From Gracilariopsis chorda (lineage: Eukaryota > Rhodophyta > Florideophyceae > Gracilariales > Gracilariaceae), in NCBI GenBank assembly GCA_003194525.1, contig NBIV01000198.1, forward strand, positions 1 through 64,000: a stretch of 64,000 bases of DNA, read 5' to 3'. The position numbers and the translations under genes were made by a program. Under the pieces are notes generated by a model. The model was given only the letters and a program-made list of their open reading frames with translations. It ran no database searches and was not told where the DNA came from. This document shows positions 9,160 through 19,914 of the stretch, in pieces. Within the stretch, counting starts at the first letter, position 1. Every line of letters starts with the position of its first letter.

Positions 9160-9981
9160 GTTTTCCTCGCTATCAGACCCTATGGTTTCGGCTTCAGCTA
9201 AGGCCGCAACCACGTTTGCAACGGCGGCGGAAGAGTGCGTATTCCTTGAGCGATGTTTATACGGACGACATCCAGGTTTGTGGCACGTGAAACAGGCGTT
9301 GTTTCTGATGTCTTCCAGGCGTTGCTTGGAGCGCACACTGTGACGAACGTTAGTGTTCCCAATGTCTATTGGTTCGGGAGCTCCATTGTTTGAAGAGCCG
9401 CTGGCATTACTGCTACTGGATGAGCCACCAACACTAAGACCCTCAAAGGCAGCTTCAACGCGCATGGCAATTTTTGTGGCTTCTTCGAAGTCGAAACAGT
9501 TTGCCTTACGAACTTCGAATTGAATTTTAGGGTTCAGCCCACGTACAAACTTGTCCCATTTCTCACTGGAAGTCATGTCCGGCACCGTCAAAACAATGTT
9601 CCGAAAGCGTGAAAGATAGTCTGCAACACTTCCGGTTTGTTTACCGGATCGAAGAGAGTCTCTTGCTCGGCGTTCATGATCCTCTGGCACAAATTCACGT
9701 CTGATAGCTTCGGTAAACTCCGTCCACGTCTGAGGCACAGTATTAGCCTTCAAGACTGTGTACCACCAAATTGCGGCCGTGTCTGTGAGCAAAGTAGTCG
9801 CAAAAGATATTCGATTCTCGTCACTCAGTACAACGTTTCCATTAGCAAGCTGAACGAGATTGAAATATTGATATACTTTGTACAGCCAAGTGTTAACAAT
9901 GAGAAAATCTCTGTTGCCACTGAACACTTCCGGCTTATTCGGTTTCAGATTGATCGGCCCAGCGTTGGTTGCAGCGGCCAT
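9157..9981 (-). CDS. GB gag (capsid/nucleocapsid)
   Basis: A 274-residue frame starts at ATG 9981, 17 bp beyond the primer-binding site region. Residues 15-170 fit the retrotransposon gag fold (TWLYKVYQYF, AAIWWYTVL, FTEAIRREFVP, DYLSRFRNIV). A Ser/Asn stretch follows near 185-195. A Cys/His cluster (CFTCHKPGCRPYKH) is present but does not match the classic CCHC spacing. It ends in an acidic tail. It is the structural protein of the particle. Confidence 0.8.
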   Translation of the reverse strand: MAAATNAGPINLKPNKPEVFSGNRDFLIVNTWLYKVYQYFNLVQLANGNVVLSDENRISFATTLLTDTAAIWWYTVLKANTVPQTWTEFTEAIRREFVPEDHERRARDSLRSGKQTGSVADYLSRFRNIVLTVPDMTSSEKWDKFVRGLNPKIQFEVRKANCFDFEEATKIAMRVEAAFEGLSVGGSSSSSNASGSSNNGAPEPIDIGNTNVRHSVRSKQRLEDIRNNACFTCHKPGCRPYKHRSRNTHSSAAVANVVAALAEAETIGSDSEEN

Positions 9982-9995
9982 ATTGACAAATGCAC

Positions 9996-10009
9996 AGCGA
10001 TTGCTACCA
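9996..10009 (-). other. GB primer-binding site
   Basis: Read on the minus strand the sequence begins TGGTAGCAATCGC, which fits pairing with the 3' end of a tRNA ending TGCTACCA. The same TGGTAGCA octamer follows the 5' LTR of copia C1, so both elements probably use the same primer tRNA (initiator Met is the usual choice). Confidence 0.6.
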
Positions 10010-10140
10010 GTTCAACAAGGGATGTAAGGTAATGGCAACTGGGTCGATGGCCCTTTTTACTGAGCCTCTACTGCTCTGCTGTGGGCTCTTAAATACGCCC
10101 CCATACCTATCCCTTCGCGCTCGTTCGCATATCGTCAACA
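10010..10140 (-). repeat. Possible short 5' LTR of GB
   Basis: Minus-strand sequence from 10140 begins TGTTGACG, contains a TATTTAAG box near 10090 and runs to the primer-binding site. No second copy exists in the window to confirm it, and the inner end does not read CA, so the boundary is uncertain. Confidence 0.4.
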
Positions 10141-10944
10141 CAGTCCTAATTACGCGACCGTTTTCATCACTGTTTCAGCGCCCCTTTGGAGGCATTCAAA
10201 GTGCTCTGTTGCACATATCAGTTAAATTCGGCATACACGTTGTCCAGTCCAAATATCAGAGGGAGAGCACTTTCCATTCGTTTACGTACTGACGACAGAA
10301 CTTGGACGCTTCTCAATACCAAACCCTAAATATAACACCGCGATACGACAGCCCAACCGATAAGAACTCCTCACGAGTTCTCGGATTCTGCCACAATTCG
10401 CTGCTACTAATTTGTCAACGGGGCTGACATTGCTGATATCCGATATCTGCCCTACAGGAAGGGCAAATATCGGATATCAACACTGCACGATCACATTTAT
10501 ATTCTACTTCGCGTGAACTGCCAGCATGTTTGAATAGGGAGTCATACATTGCGTAACAGCCGGCATGACACCCAGTCATCATCTCGGTTGCTCGGGCTGA
10601 TATCCCGGCCTCGCAGATCCCGGCCTCGCATATCATGCCCTCACAACCGGGTGATAAAGTATACTTATACCACTGCGAGTTCTTGCACGGGAACCTTAGA
10701 AACTTGCTTGTGCGACGACACACGCATAGAATTGTACAACAAAGCTTTGGAAATGCAGAGACAAAACCTCACAGAAATAGAAAGTTTTTGATTTCGTTCT
10801 TACTAGACACGTACTCAAAGAGCATCCATTGGCATTTGGTGTACAAATGCTAATCTTTCTCCTTTTCTCGAGAGCTCGATCCGAGATAACCAACAGTTCT
10901 CGTGATCCGTTGGTATACTGCCAGAAGATGGGAAGGCTAGCCTT
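10141..10944. other. Gene-free stretch between GB and copia C1
   Basis: I see no convincing gene. It holds the 19-bp-arm hairpin at 10435-10478 and a small direct repeat of GATCCCGGCCTCGCA-like words near 10600-10635. A perfect 16-bp palindrome (GGAAGGCTAGCCTTCC, 10931-10946) adjoins the C1 target site. Confidence 0.5.
10435..10478. repeat. Inverted repeat, 19-bp arms
   Basis: Arms 10435-10453 and 10460-10478 pair at 18 of 19 positions around a 6-nt loop. The arms contain GATATCCGATATC, itself nearly palindromic. The function is unknown. Confidence 0.85.
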
Positions 10945-10949
10945 CCTAC
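10945..10949. repeat. C1 target site duplication, left copy
   Basis: CCTAC immediately left of the LTR, repeated at 16367-16371. Confidence 0.95.
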
Positions 10950-11163
10950 TGTGAAAGGTTGTGGAGGGTGTTGATTCCTCCGGCCGGTGGTGCTCGGGTC
11001 AGCGCCGCCGGCCGCTCTTTATAGTCCTACAATTCTAATTAAAATGTACGTAATTAGGAGAGGTCTGCATTTGTAATCAAGAGAGTTGGACAAGATTACA
11101 AATGCAACTGACACTAAATTACAACAGCCGATAGTGCAGCCGTACAAATTGCGTGTCCTCACA
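10950..11163 (-). repeat. C1 3' LTR
   Basis: Its termini are TGTGAGGACA...CTTTCACA on the minus strand. A TATAAAGAG box lies near 11016-11024 (minus strand). By eye it is identical to 16153-16366. A purine-rich GCGAGGGACAG lies just inside the element at about 11164-11174. Confidence 0.97.
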
Positions 11164-11398
11164 CTGTCCCTCGCAAACAACTCTAAAGCTATTTGCGCAT
11201 CATTAATGCCACCGTTAAAAACCTAAATATCAGCAAAAACCATATAGGATAAAAAGCTGCATAGTTAGGAAAAGGTATAGCAATGTAATACTTATCTAAG
11301 TCCAAAATAGTGTTTTCAAGAACAGATAATCTGGATAAAACGCATAAAAACAAAACAAGAAACAAACAAAAAAAGATTGGTCAATAAATGTTCAACAG

Positions 11399-14300
11399 TT
11401 ATTGTAGTCCGCACAAAACAGAAAGTTGGTATAAGCTTTCTCGGTTAGCAGCTTTTGTCATTATGTCAGCCGGCTGGGAATCAGTTCTGATCTCAAGTAT
11501 TTTCAGCATTCCAGACTTCACAAGGTCTTTGACATGATGGTATTTCAGAGAAATATGTTTGTTTCTCTCAGACGTTTTCGAAGTCTTCGCAATAGAGTTT
11601 GCCGTAGAACTGTCTGTATAGATACAGACGGGATACATTCCGATAGGCTCTTCTTGCAGAATTTGGCAATGATGAAGCTCCCAAAATAGTCTTCGGATCC
11701 AAGTCACTAACTTAGCGCAATACGATAAAGCAACGTATTCAGCTTCTCCCGAAGACAAAGCCACGATTGTCTGTTTCTTGCTAGTCCATAGGATTGGAGC
11801 ATCGTTGACTTTGATCAGTACTCCCGTCGTTGACTTCCTTGTTTCTCGGCATCCTGCCCAGTCCGCATCGCAAAAACCTTCCAAAGGTGATACACTGGTT
11901 GCGGGAAAGTGCATACAAAGGTTCTTTGTTCCCTTTAAATATCTAAGCACTCGCTTTGCCAAAGCTAAGTGCCTTAAACAAGGTTTATGAACCTGTCTCG
12001 CCAGCATTGAAGCTGCAAACATGACGTCTGGTCTAGAAGCCACGGCTAGATACATCAGTTGTCCTACCAGTTTCCGATATTTCCGGTGGAGTGGAGGAGG
12101 CAGCTTCTGTTCCTGTTCGCTTGTACCCATGATAGAGTAGCCATGGTGCAACGGTGTTTGCACAGGGTTTGCGTTTCCGAGGTTATATTCTCGTAGCAGC
12201 TTATCCACATACGTTTCCTGACTAACCTTGATGCCATATCTGTCCCGACTGAGATGAAGTCCGACGAATGATTTGGCTTCTCCCAATAGTTTCACTTGAA
12301 AACGTCTCTTCATTTCGGCTTTAAAGTCGTCCAGAAGAGACCTCGAGTCAGACGACATCAATATGTCGTCCACAACGATGACGAGGATCAGTATCCCACT
12401 GCTTGATCGATATATATAGAGACGGTAGTCCGTTTTCGATTGACGGAATTGCAGTGTGATCAACGTCGTGTGTAGAAACGATCCCCAGATCTGTCCAGCC
12501 TGCTTTGCCCCGTATAATGATTTCAGCAGTAGACATACTTTTCCCGGAACGTATGAAGTTCCAGACGAGTTCTGGGGTTGTTCCATGATCAATGGTTCAT
12601 CGAGGTCGCCGTACAGGTAGGCGTTGCTGATATCCATTGTTTCCAGCAAAAGGTCTTGCGCAGCAGCCTTTGCCAATGCCAACCTTATTGTCTCAAGTCT
12701 TGCGACTGGGGCATAAAGGTTTTCAGGGTCGTAATCGATGTACGGTTTCTGCATGTCCCCTCGCGCTACACAACGTGCCTTAGGAAGGATATCCAAAGGT
12801 TTTGCGCTGAGTTGTTTTGCCGTAAATGTCCAAAGGAATGGGATTGGATTCATTCCTGGTTTTCGGTCAATGAGCTTCCATGTTTTGCGTTCGATGAGAG
12901 CGTCATACTCTCGGTCGATTGCGTCTGCCCATTCTGGTATTGTCCTTGCTTGGGAAAATGTCTTTGGTACTTTGTCCAGCTCACTGTTATTTGTTGAACG
13001 AGTGTGTGCCACTAGACAATGTTCCAAAGCTGAGTCCAAGTGTTCTTCATCCACTTCGTCATTACGTTCTTCTGCTTCTGTCCTGCCCAAGGACGAGAAG
13101 TCGAGAAGCTCGTTGATGGAAGGCAGTATTTTCTTGGCCATCTTAAAGTCCCTTTGCCTCACCATGATTACTTTCTTTTGGGAAGGTATGTATACCCGAT
13201 ACAGTGTTTGGAAGCTCTCCATTCCAACGAAGTGGCCGTAGATGGCGCGTGGGAGTATTTTCTTGTTGGGAATGGTTTCCGACCTGTATATAAAGGCGTG
13301 GCCATCTTGTCCAAACTTCAGTAATGTATCGAACGATGGATTTTGTCCAAACCACTCTTTGTAGGGGATTCTCATGTCGAGTCGTGAGTTTGGAAGGCGG
13401 TTTCGCAGCCAGTTTGCATGCGATATCGCTTCTTCCCATAATTCGAGTGGTAATTTTGATGCAAAGAGCAGAGTTCTGGCCGTTTTCCATAAGTCTTGGA
13501 TAATTTTCTCCGCTGCGCCGTTAGACTCATGTGCATGCGGAGGAGTGTACTCCAAGAGGATCCCGTTATCTAATGCGTAATGGATGAACTCATTAGACCT
13601 ATTCTCACCAGCTCCGTCGAGGCGAACGCGGTACAAACGGTTTTGGGGTTGTTCGTTTTCTGCGAGAGCCTTGTACCAACGTATTGATTGCGTGAATTGG
13701 TCTTTCTTAGTCAGGAAGTATATTGATGATGCCCTTGTATTGTCGTCAAGTAGTACCTGCATGTACTTTGATCCTTGTAACGAAGGTGGGGATATTGGGC
13801 CTGTGAGGTCTGTGTGTGTCAAAGCTAAGGGGTGGTTTGCCACTGAATGCAAGCGTTGGGTTGGAGATCGCCTCGATTTTGCCTCAATGCATGGACTGCA
13901 ATGTATGTTTTCGATTTCCGTCGGTGGCAGGTTAGGAATTCCTGAAGATTGCGGGATTGTGCGAAGCAACCTGTCCTTGCCGGGGTGTCCGAGTTTTTCA
14001 TGCCAGTCAATTGCTGTGTTTCCGGGCATGACTTGTGCGGTTTGGGCTGTCGATGGAGCGATCGGCTTTGGTAGTGGGTACAAACCGTTTTTAGCTTTGC
14101 AGCGATGAAGTTCTTTCCCGTTTTTGACGTCACTTAGGACAAATCCATGAAAGGAGTCTTCGTTGGAAAAGGAAACGTTTGTGTGCTGTGATAAGACGTA
14201 TAATGAAATAAGGTTTGAGTCAAACGAAGGTGTGTGCTTCGCAGGTAACCTTATTCCGTCTCCTACTGGCAGCATAATTGTCCCTGCTCCAACTATTTCC

Positions 14301-15379
14301 GATTGTCTGTCGCATGTTCGGACGGACTCATTTTCCACAGGCTCATAATCCCAGAAGAGGTTTCTGTCGTTTACAAACACATGAGTCGCTCCACAATCCA
14401 GCCAGGTTGTAGTTCCATTGTTCACTGAACAATATTTAGCTTCGGCAATAGCTACGAAACCTCGGGGCTGGGGGTTGCGGTTGTAGTGAATTGAGGGTTT
14501 GTTTGATCCTCCGTTGGAGTCCCAGTTCCTGTTTCCAGTACTAGATGGTTGGTGTTTGTGTTTGTTGGCTTGGGGACCCCTGCGATGGTTTTGGTTGGGG
14601 TTGTTTTCTTTTCTCAACCGGCATTCGGAACGAATGTGACCTAGTTTTCCACAATGCCAACATCTAATGGATTTAGACTTCCTTTTCTTCACGGAGGAAA
14701 TTAAGGATGTCTTTCTCGCAGCCATGTAGGGGTGCTGTGTATTTGGTGGTGGAGGTGCGGGGCTTGTTTGGTTTCTCGAGTCCCTGTGTTTGCGTCTGTC
14801 CATTTCTGATCTTATCAAAGAAGCAACTTGGTCATGTTCCATATCGTTGGCGTCTGCAAGTAGTGTGATAGCCATAAGAGAGTCTGGTAGAGTTCTGAGT
14901 AAGCAAGCAGTTCTCTCCTTATCGTTGAGAGCATCTCCTAGGCGTGCCAGTTCTAGAAAGATTGTTTCCATTTCGTGGAGATGTTCAAGGATATTTCCAT
15001 CGTCCTTGAAAACGAGATTGTTCAGGCGCTGTCGAAGGTTCATCTTGGTTTGGATGTTATCCTTCTTGTACGTACCCTCCAGTTTCCTCCAGACGTCCAA
15101 CGCAGAACATTGTTCGCGTTCCAGTAATTCAGAAACGGCAACTACTGGTTGTGTTCCAAGGTTTTGAACAATAATCGAACGAGCTTTTCGATCCGCATCA
15201 TCCCATCGGCGGCGGGCTTGGGCTGAGCTCTCGCCTTCCAATGGTCTGGGTTCGGTTAAGACGAAGAGAACTTGGTCAACATTCATCAAGTCCCTTATGT
15301 AGATCCTCCATGTGTAATAGTCCGAGGATCCTTTAAGGCGGGGAATAGTGCGCTTGCCTTCTTCTCTGTTCTCACTCAT
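11399..15379 (-). CDS. C1 gag-pol polyprotein (copia type)
   Basis: A single 1,326-residue frame starts at ATG 15379. Residues 1-200 are the copia gag domain, and 240-253 a CCHC zinc knuckle (CWHCGKLGHIRSEC). The protease active site reads LDCGATH at 327-333, Cys replacing the usual Ser/Thr. The integrase has an HHCC finger (HEKLGHPGK, CSPCIEAKS) and D,D,E in THTDLTGP, RLDGAGENRS and ESNGAAEKI. The RT has MDISNAYLYGDLDE and the palm VVDD. RNase H has FCDADWAG and SSGEAEYVAL near the C-terminus. The order PR-INT-RT-RNH defines the Ty1/copia superfamily. No frameshift separates gag and pol. Confidence 0.96.
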   Translation of the reverse strand: MSENREEGKRTIPRLKGSSDYYTWRIYIRDLMNVDQVLFVLTEPRPLEGESSAQARRRWDDADRKARSIIVQNLGTQPVVAVSELLEREQCSALDVWRKLEGTYKKDNIQTKMNLRQRLNNLVFKDDGNILEHLHEMETIFLELARLGDALNDKERTACLLRTLPDSLMAITLLADANDMEHDQVASLIRSEMDRRKHRDSRNQTSPAPPPPNTQHPYMAARKTSLISSVKKRKSKSIRCWHCGKLGHIRSECRLRKENNPNQNHRRGPQANKHKHQPSSTGNRNWDSNGGSNKPSIHYNRNPQPRGFVAIAEAKYCSVNNGTTTWLDCGATHVFVNDRNLFWDYEPVENESVRTCDRQSEIVGAGTIMLPVGDGIRLPAKHTPSFDSNLISLYVLSQHTNVSFSNEDSFHGFVLSDVKNGKELHRCKAKNGLYPLPKPIAPSTAQTAQVMPGNTAIDWHEKLGHPGKDRLLRTIPQSSGIPNLPPTEIENIHCSPCIEAKSRRSPTQRLHSVANHPLALTHTDLTGPISPPSLQGSKYMQVLLDDNTRASSIYFLTKKDQFTQSIRWYKALAENEQPQNRLYRVRLDGAGENRSNEFIHYALDNGILLEYTPPHAHESNGAAEKIIQDLWKTARTLLFASKLPLELWEEAISHANWLRNRLPNSRLDMRIPYKEWFGQNPSFDTLLKFGQDGHAFIYRSETIPNKKILPRAIYGHFVGMESFQTLYRVYIPSQKKVIMVRQRDFKMAKKILPSINELLDFSSLGRTEAEERNDEVDEEHLDSALEHCLVAHTRSTNNSELDKVPKTFSQARTIPEWADAIDREYDALIERKTWKLIDRKPGMNPIPFLWTFTAKQLSAKPLDILPKARCVARGDMQKPYIDYDPENLYAPVARLETIRLALAKAAAQDLLLETMDISNAYLYGDLDEPLIMEQPQNSSGTSYVPGKVCLLLKSLYGAKQAGQIWGSFLHTTLITLQFRQSKTDYRLYIYRSSSGILILVIVVDDILMSSDSRSLLDDFKAEMKRRFQVKLLGEAKSFVGLHLSRDRYGIKVSQETYVDKLLREYNLGNANPVQTPLHHGYSIMGTSEQEQKLPPPLHRKYRKLVGQLMYLAVASRPDVMFAASMLARQVHKPCLRHLALAKRVLRYLKGTKNLCMHFPATSVSPLEGFCDADWAGCRETRKSTTGVLIKVNDAPILWTSKKQTIVALSSGEAEYVALSYCAKLVTWIRRLFWELHHCQILQEEPIGMYPVCIYTDSSTANSIAKTSKTSERNKHISLKYHHVKDLVKSGMLKILEIRTDSQPADIMTKAANRESLYQLSVLCGLQ

Positions 15380-16152
15380 GTTGATGCCTTGTGAGTAGAG
15401 AAAGAGTGAATTGACCTCTGGTTATCGAGGTACCTTTTGTTAGTCTGCTTGACCTCTGGCTAGCGAGGTACCTTTTATTAGTCTTCCTTCGAGCGGGCGC
15501 ACTGACAGGAGAAACTACCTCCGCTACCCTAAGGGTTCAACCCCTGGAACCGGGTCACACTCTCCCGGTGAGTCGCTTTGATCTGCCTGCTAAGCTTCTC
15601 GCGAAAAGAAGCAAAGTGCCTTGAATCCTTACGAAGCTTCCAAGGGAGGTTACTAACTGAAGATAAGTTTTCACCAGTTGACCCCTTCTGGCCTCTTGCA
15701 GGAATGCTGCGCGGCGTTCTGCGGAGCGATAGGTTGAAGGAGATAGTACAAAACTCCACCGGCGTATGCGGTAGCTTGGGCCAAACGACGACACACCGTG
15801 TCACCACTAGCAGACAGAGCCTCCCCCAGCAGAGCCGGTTATCCGGAAGGAATGTCAAATCTAGCAGATTACTTCAAGTGCCCAATCGATTCCCGTACCG
15901 GTGCTCAGCTTGCAAGCTACCACGCCTTTATCCGTTCGACGAAAAGAGATGAAAAAAAGAAGAAAAACAAATACCACAAAGATACAAGATGAAAAAAAAA
16001 GCCGTTTATCAGCGAGAAGAGAAAGGTTGTATGTTGATGCTTCCGTGGGTCCAAGGAATGGTTCGGTACAGAGCGTTGCGGAGCGCCGGTTGAAGGTTGG
16101 TCAGCGGTTGTCGAGGGGAGAGGCGGCGGGGAGGGTTGAGCGAGTGCTACCA
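15380..16152 (-). other. C1 5' leader with tandem repeat and primer-binding site
   Basis: A 773-bp untranslated leader lies between the 5' LTR and the gag ATG. Directly after the LTR the minus strand reads TGGTAGCACTCGC (16140-16152), the primer-binding site. Two 38-bp near-identical tandem units (15411-15448 and 15449-15486) with the core TTGACCTCTGG...GAGGTACCTTTT lie just upstream of the ATG. They may act in packaging or translation, but that is a guess. Confidence 0.8.
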
Positions 16153-16366
16153 TGTGAAAGGTTGTGGAGGGTGTTGATTCCTCCGGCCGGTGGTGCTCGG
16201 GTCAGCGCCGCCGGCCGCTCTTTATAGTCCTACAATTCTAATTAAAATGTACGTAATTAGGAGAGGTCTGCATTTGTAATCAAGAGAGTTGGACAAGATT
16301 ACAAATGCAACTGACACTAAATTACAACAGCCGATAGTGCAGCCGTACAAATTGCGTGTCCTCACA
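16153..16366 (-). repeat. C1 5' LTR
   Basis: The 214-bp LTR matches 10950-11163 with no difference seen. It carries the TATAAAGAG promoter box on the minus strand and is followed on the right by the target duplication. Confidence 0.97.
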
Positions 16367-16371
16367 CCTAC
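16367..16371. repeat. C1 target site duplication, right copy
   Basis: CCTAC, matching 10945-10949. Confidence 0.95.
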
Positions 16372-17474
16372 GGCAGGAATAACGTTCAGTAGGAATCCTA
16401 ATAGGAATCTTACCCCTGTAGCCGTCGACCTTTGCTGCAAATTGATTGCACTGACGATAGAGCCTTGGCACTCAGAAGTTACGAATTATTCCTATCTTCT
16501 TCCAGAGGTGTTCAGAAAGCGGGCGTGTGCAGGTATACGCACTGCGAATTTGCGATAGATAGTCTCGAGTCATATTCAATGTTCTATTTTCGAACACATT
16601 ATATATCACAATGAAGAAGTAAGTTCCAACTGTGGCGGAAGTGGGCTTGTTGTGGGTGTGATCAAGTTTAAACCCATCTCGTGACCGTAGAGTTTGCCAC
16701 CGCATGAGGATGATCATTCTCTCATAAAATCATCACTAACTCTCATTCTGCATATGTAGTACGGACGCGAAATCTGGTTCGCTAACGACAAAAGTACGAC
16801 TACGAACGTTTTTGCGTTTATGCAGCACAGGAAGGAAGAAATGCCAAATGCACAGTAACTATCAATCCCCTGAGAACAACGATTGCTTCCAAAGTCTTGC
16901 AATCGAGTTTTTAAACTCGAAAATATAGGTTTAAAACTCCGGAGTTTTAGGCAACCTCTGCTGAGAAGTTGTCCGTTCTCGTGCTGATATTGGTAGTGAG
17001 AATTTCCATCCCGATCCCATACTCCGATAAAAGACGCTTTTTTTCTTCTAACGAGATTGGCAGTACACAACAGCAGACAGAGAGTTGGGCATTTGGAACC
17101 GGTGGTCAAGGAACGTAGGTAAAACTACAAAATAAGCCTATGTTTTGACCACTGCCTAGGAAGCCACCCCTGTGAGTGTCTCTATGCGGAAGTGATCCTG
17201 CGAGTCGTAGTATCCCTATACCCTTGTAAGTGGCGCTAGAAGTTGCTGTAGTAAACCATTCTATCAAGGGTAGCTATCACGGTGTAGATGTAATGAGAGA
17301 CCTCGCGTTATTTAAACACGGATCGCCCTGATTACAGGTGCGTACATGTTTTAGGCACCTTAAGCAGTCGAAAGTGACATGTTCTCAAATTGCTTTCATG
17401 GCAACTGTTTCTTCAAACAACAAACAGTATTTTGAACCCAATCAATATGCTACTACTAGCACTTGACTCCTGAA

Positions 17475-17560
17475 TAACATGGGGTAGTGCCTGGCGGCTT
17501 GGCCCACACACGAGGTCAGCCAGAGCCGCCGGCGGTGCTTTATTGATAATCTGACTGTCA
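17475..17560 (-). repeat. Possible diverged copia LTR remnant
   Basis: The stretch with GAGGTCAGCC, GCCGCCGGCGG and TGCTTTATTG resembles the C1 LTR segment GGGTCAGC, GCCGCCGGCCG, CTCTTTATAG in the same order and spacing. The outer ends could not be fixed and no target duplication was found. Confidence 0.35.
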
Positions 17561-17600
17561 GGTTCAATGAAACGTGTACGTCTACACGTTTCACTGAACC
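17561..17600. repeat. Inverted repeat, 18-bp arms
   Basis: Arms 17561-17578 and 17583-17600 pair with one mismatch around a 4-nt loop (GGTTCAATGAAACGTGTA and its complement). Confidence 0.85.
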
Positions 17601-19914
17601 GCTGGCACAGCCATTCACAACTCTGTTCAAGCATAGTTTGAACTTTTCTCGTTTACCAATCCCTCTATCCAAAACACAGTGTGACTCTATCGACTCTCCT
17701 AGGCCTAAATTACTACATGCATTACTACCTAGCAACCCATGACGTGGAAGCTGGGTCGATGTAATGATCGGTTCCCATCTCTTTGATGAGATAAGGTTAA
17801 CCGGTATTGAAAGTGCGACCCCAAATTAAAAGCATCTTCTTCAATCTTACAATTTACGGTCCATCATATGCTTTATTTCTTTTCTTTATCGATAAGAAGC
17901 AGCTATTGCAGATGCGAGACCTGGACGGGGCTTGAAGAAAATCACATCCCGTGAATGGATGTATTTTCAATGGCTACCAATAGAAGACTTTAAGACCTCC
18001 TTTAAGACCTGTCCGGTTGCTCAATGGCACGGGAGTATGGAATAGTTGTTGATAGTTCTAAAGAAAACAGACAAGCCCCAGGATTTAAAGAGAAGGATTT
18101 CTCTCCAAGATTATGTTTTTCGCACAAAGCGCAAGTACCATGGCGTCAGCATTCTTCGTATGTCTTATAGCGGTGCCGAGTATGTTTTTGTGGATCGTGA
18201 GGCGAAGAATATTGATCGTGATTTAATGCAGCCGGTATCCCACCTCTCCTCGTAGTTTTGCTACTGGTGATCATGAGATTTGTGCGATATTAGACGTAAC
18301 GAGCACACGACAGAAAAGCCCTTGCTCTTTCAGGATTATTGCTTACTACTTTCATTTTATTGTATTGTGAGTGGTGGTCTCAAGACACCCTATTCCTGTC
18401 CGTGTCTGGGTAGAACTAACAGGGCTTCTTTCTCTAAGATATACCCTCTTCATATCAAGGTCGGCATATCTGAAGCGCTTGAGATGCTGGCCTTCGAAGA
18501 TTTCAAATAAAGGCGCGCTGTGCTATGTGTCTTGGAAACTGGACAACTATAATTTCTTTCTTTCAAATACAGGAGTAAATACTTTCATGTGTGTGCTAAG
18601 AAAGGGTTTTGGATGTGTTTATATGATAAAGGCCCCGGTATCTGCGCTCTTGTGTTCCAGTTTTCTTGTAGGCTCCGTCAGTGGCACGTTTTGCACTAGA
18701 AGTTTAGAGGAAACTGAGAAAGGTGCGCCAAATGCGAGAAGCCTAATTCTGTTTATCACAGATGAACACGTGATTACTGCGACACACAATAGATTAGAAG
18801 CAATTTGGAAGTGCAAAACAGTTGGGCGTGGAAAGCGCACCCAGGCTCCACCACAAGTTGGATAGTAGGATTCGTCGTTTTCTAGGTGGAGGGGCGGCAA
18901 TTGGATAATTAGAATGATGTCTGATCCCGAATCTTTATGGGTAAAGCGAATGACTTGAAGGATAATGGCATTGGACTGTCTTCACGATGGTTTTAGAGTT
19001 CTGCGTAAAGTTGGAATTTGAAGTTGGCGACCAAGTCTTTTAAGAGATTTCGGTTGCAAAGTGTAGCCATTGTTACCCACGGTAACACTTGAAAAGTTCA
19101 CCGTCTTGTGTTGGATTTTTGTTTTGCAGTTGAGAGAATGAGGGACAAAGTTCTTGGTTGAACGCATATATTTGAATACTCTTCCTTCCACCATCGGTGA
19201 GAACAGAAAGGTTTAAGATGCCTTTTTCTAAAAGAAATTCGAGACGGATTCTTCTGAAGACCCCCATATGAGCGAGGAACGTGATGATCTTGTTGTCACG
19301 GGGTTTATTGTTTTCATTGTTTAACCTGCGTATGATACCTTCTGGAACGAAGACGGAGAGCATAAAGCAAGAAATCGGGAGAAATATAGATGGGGGGACG
19401 GGGGTATTTGGGAGCGGGAGCGTTTCTCTCGATATTTCTTTTGTGAGAGTACAGAGGGATGTAGCATCGTCTACTATAAAGAACACGAGGCGGGAAGCGT
19501 TATTTTCCTGTTTTTGACATGAAGGGATAGCGGTTGATTGTCTGTGTGATTAGATGTCGGGGTCTGAAGAGATTGGACGATTGGAGAAGGATAGGGTTTT
19601 CAGTTTGTCGTAGCTGTACGGTGGCCGGTAAAACTTTTATCTAAAAGGGTACTAGTGGTACGTACTTGGTGCTGTCGTCTACACACGTGAAGGAGAAGAT
19701 TTTTGAGACAATATTAACCTGTGGTTCACATAACGGGAGACAGAAACTGGCGCAGTGTGCAAAGGTACCCAAAGGGTTAACTCTGCTGGATGTTGTGAGT
19801 GGCGATGTGGAACTAGGCTGTTGGTGAGATCAGTGGCGGTGTGCAGCCGAACGTTTAGGTGGTTTGGAAAAGACGCGCGCGCTTTTTTTAAAGCAATATT
19901 TGAGCCCTTTGGAG

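Larger units (their letters stand above)
5889..10140 (-). mobile_element. Ty3/gypsy retrotransposon GB, 3' end truncated
   Basis: Minus-strand order is putative short 5' LTR, primer-binding site, gag, protease, RT, RNase H, integrase. The integrase C-terminus and 3' LTR are absent: the frame runs directly into G1 LTR sequence near 5888. It is unrelated in detail to G1/G2 (YIDD palm, different gag, no chromodomain) and its frames are long and open. This is either an insertion later deleted at one end or a rearrangement joining the two elements. Confidence 0.85.
10950..16366 (-). mobile_element. Complete Ty1/copia retrotransposon C1
   Basis: The 5,417-bp element is bounded by two 214-bp LTRs that I read as identical and by a 5-bp duplication CCTAC. 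It has one uninterrupted gag-pol frame, a primer-binding site and a purine-rich tract. LTR identity and an open frame point to a very recent insertion that may still be mobile. Confidence 0.97.

Noticed and set aside
18371-18865. 164-codon open frame
   Set aside because: No ATG near the start in good context, no motif, isolated in gene-free DNA; likely chance.
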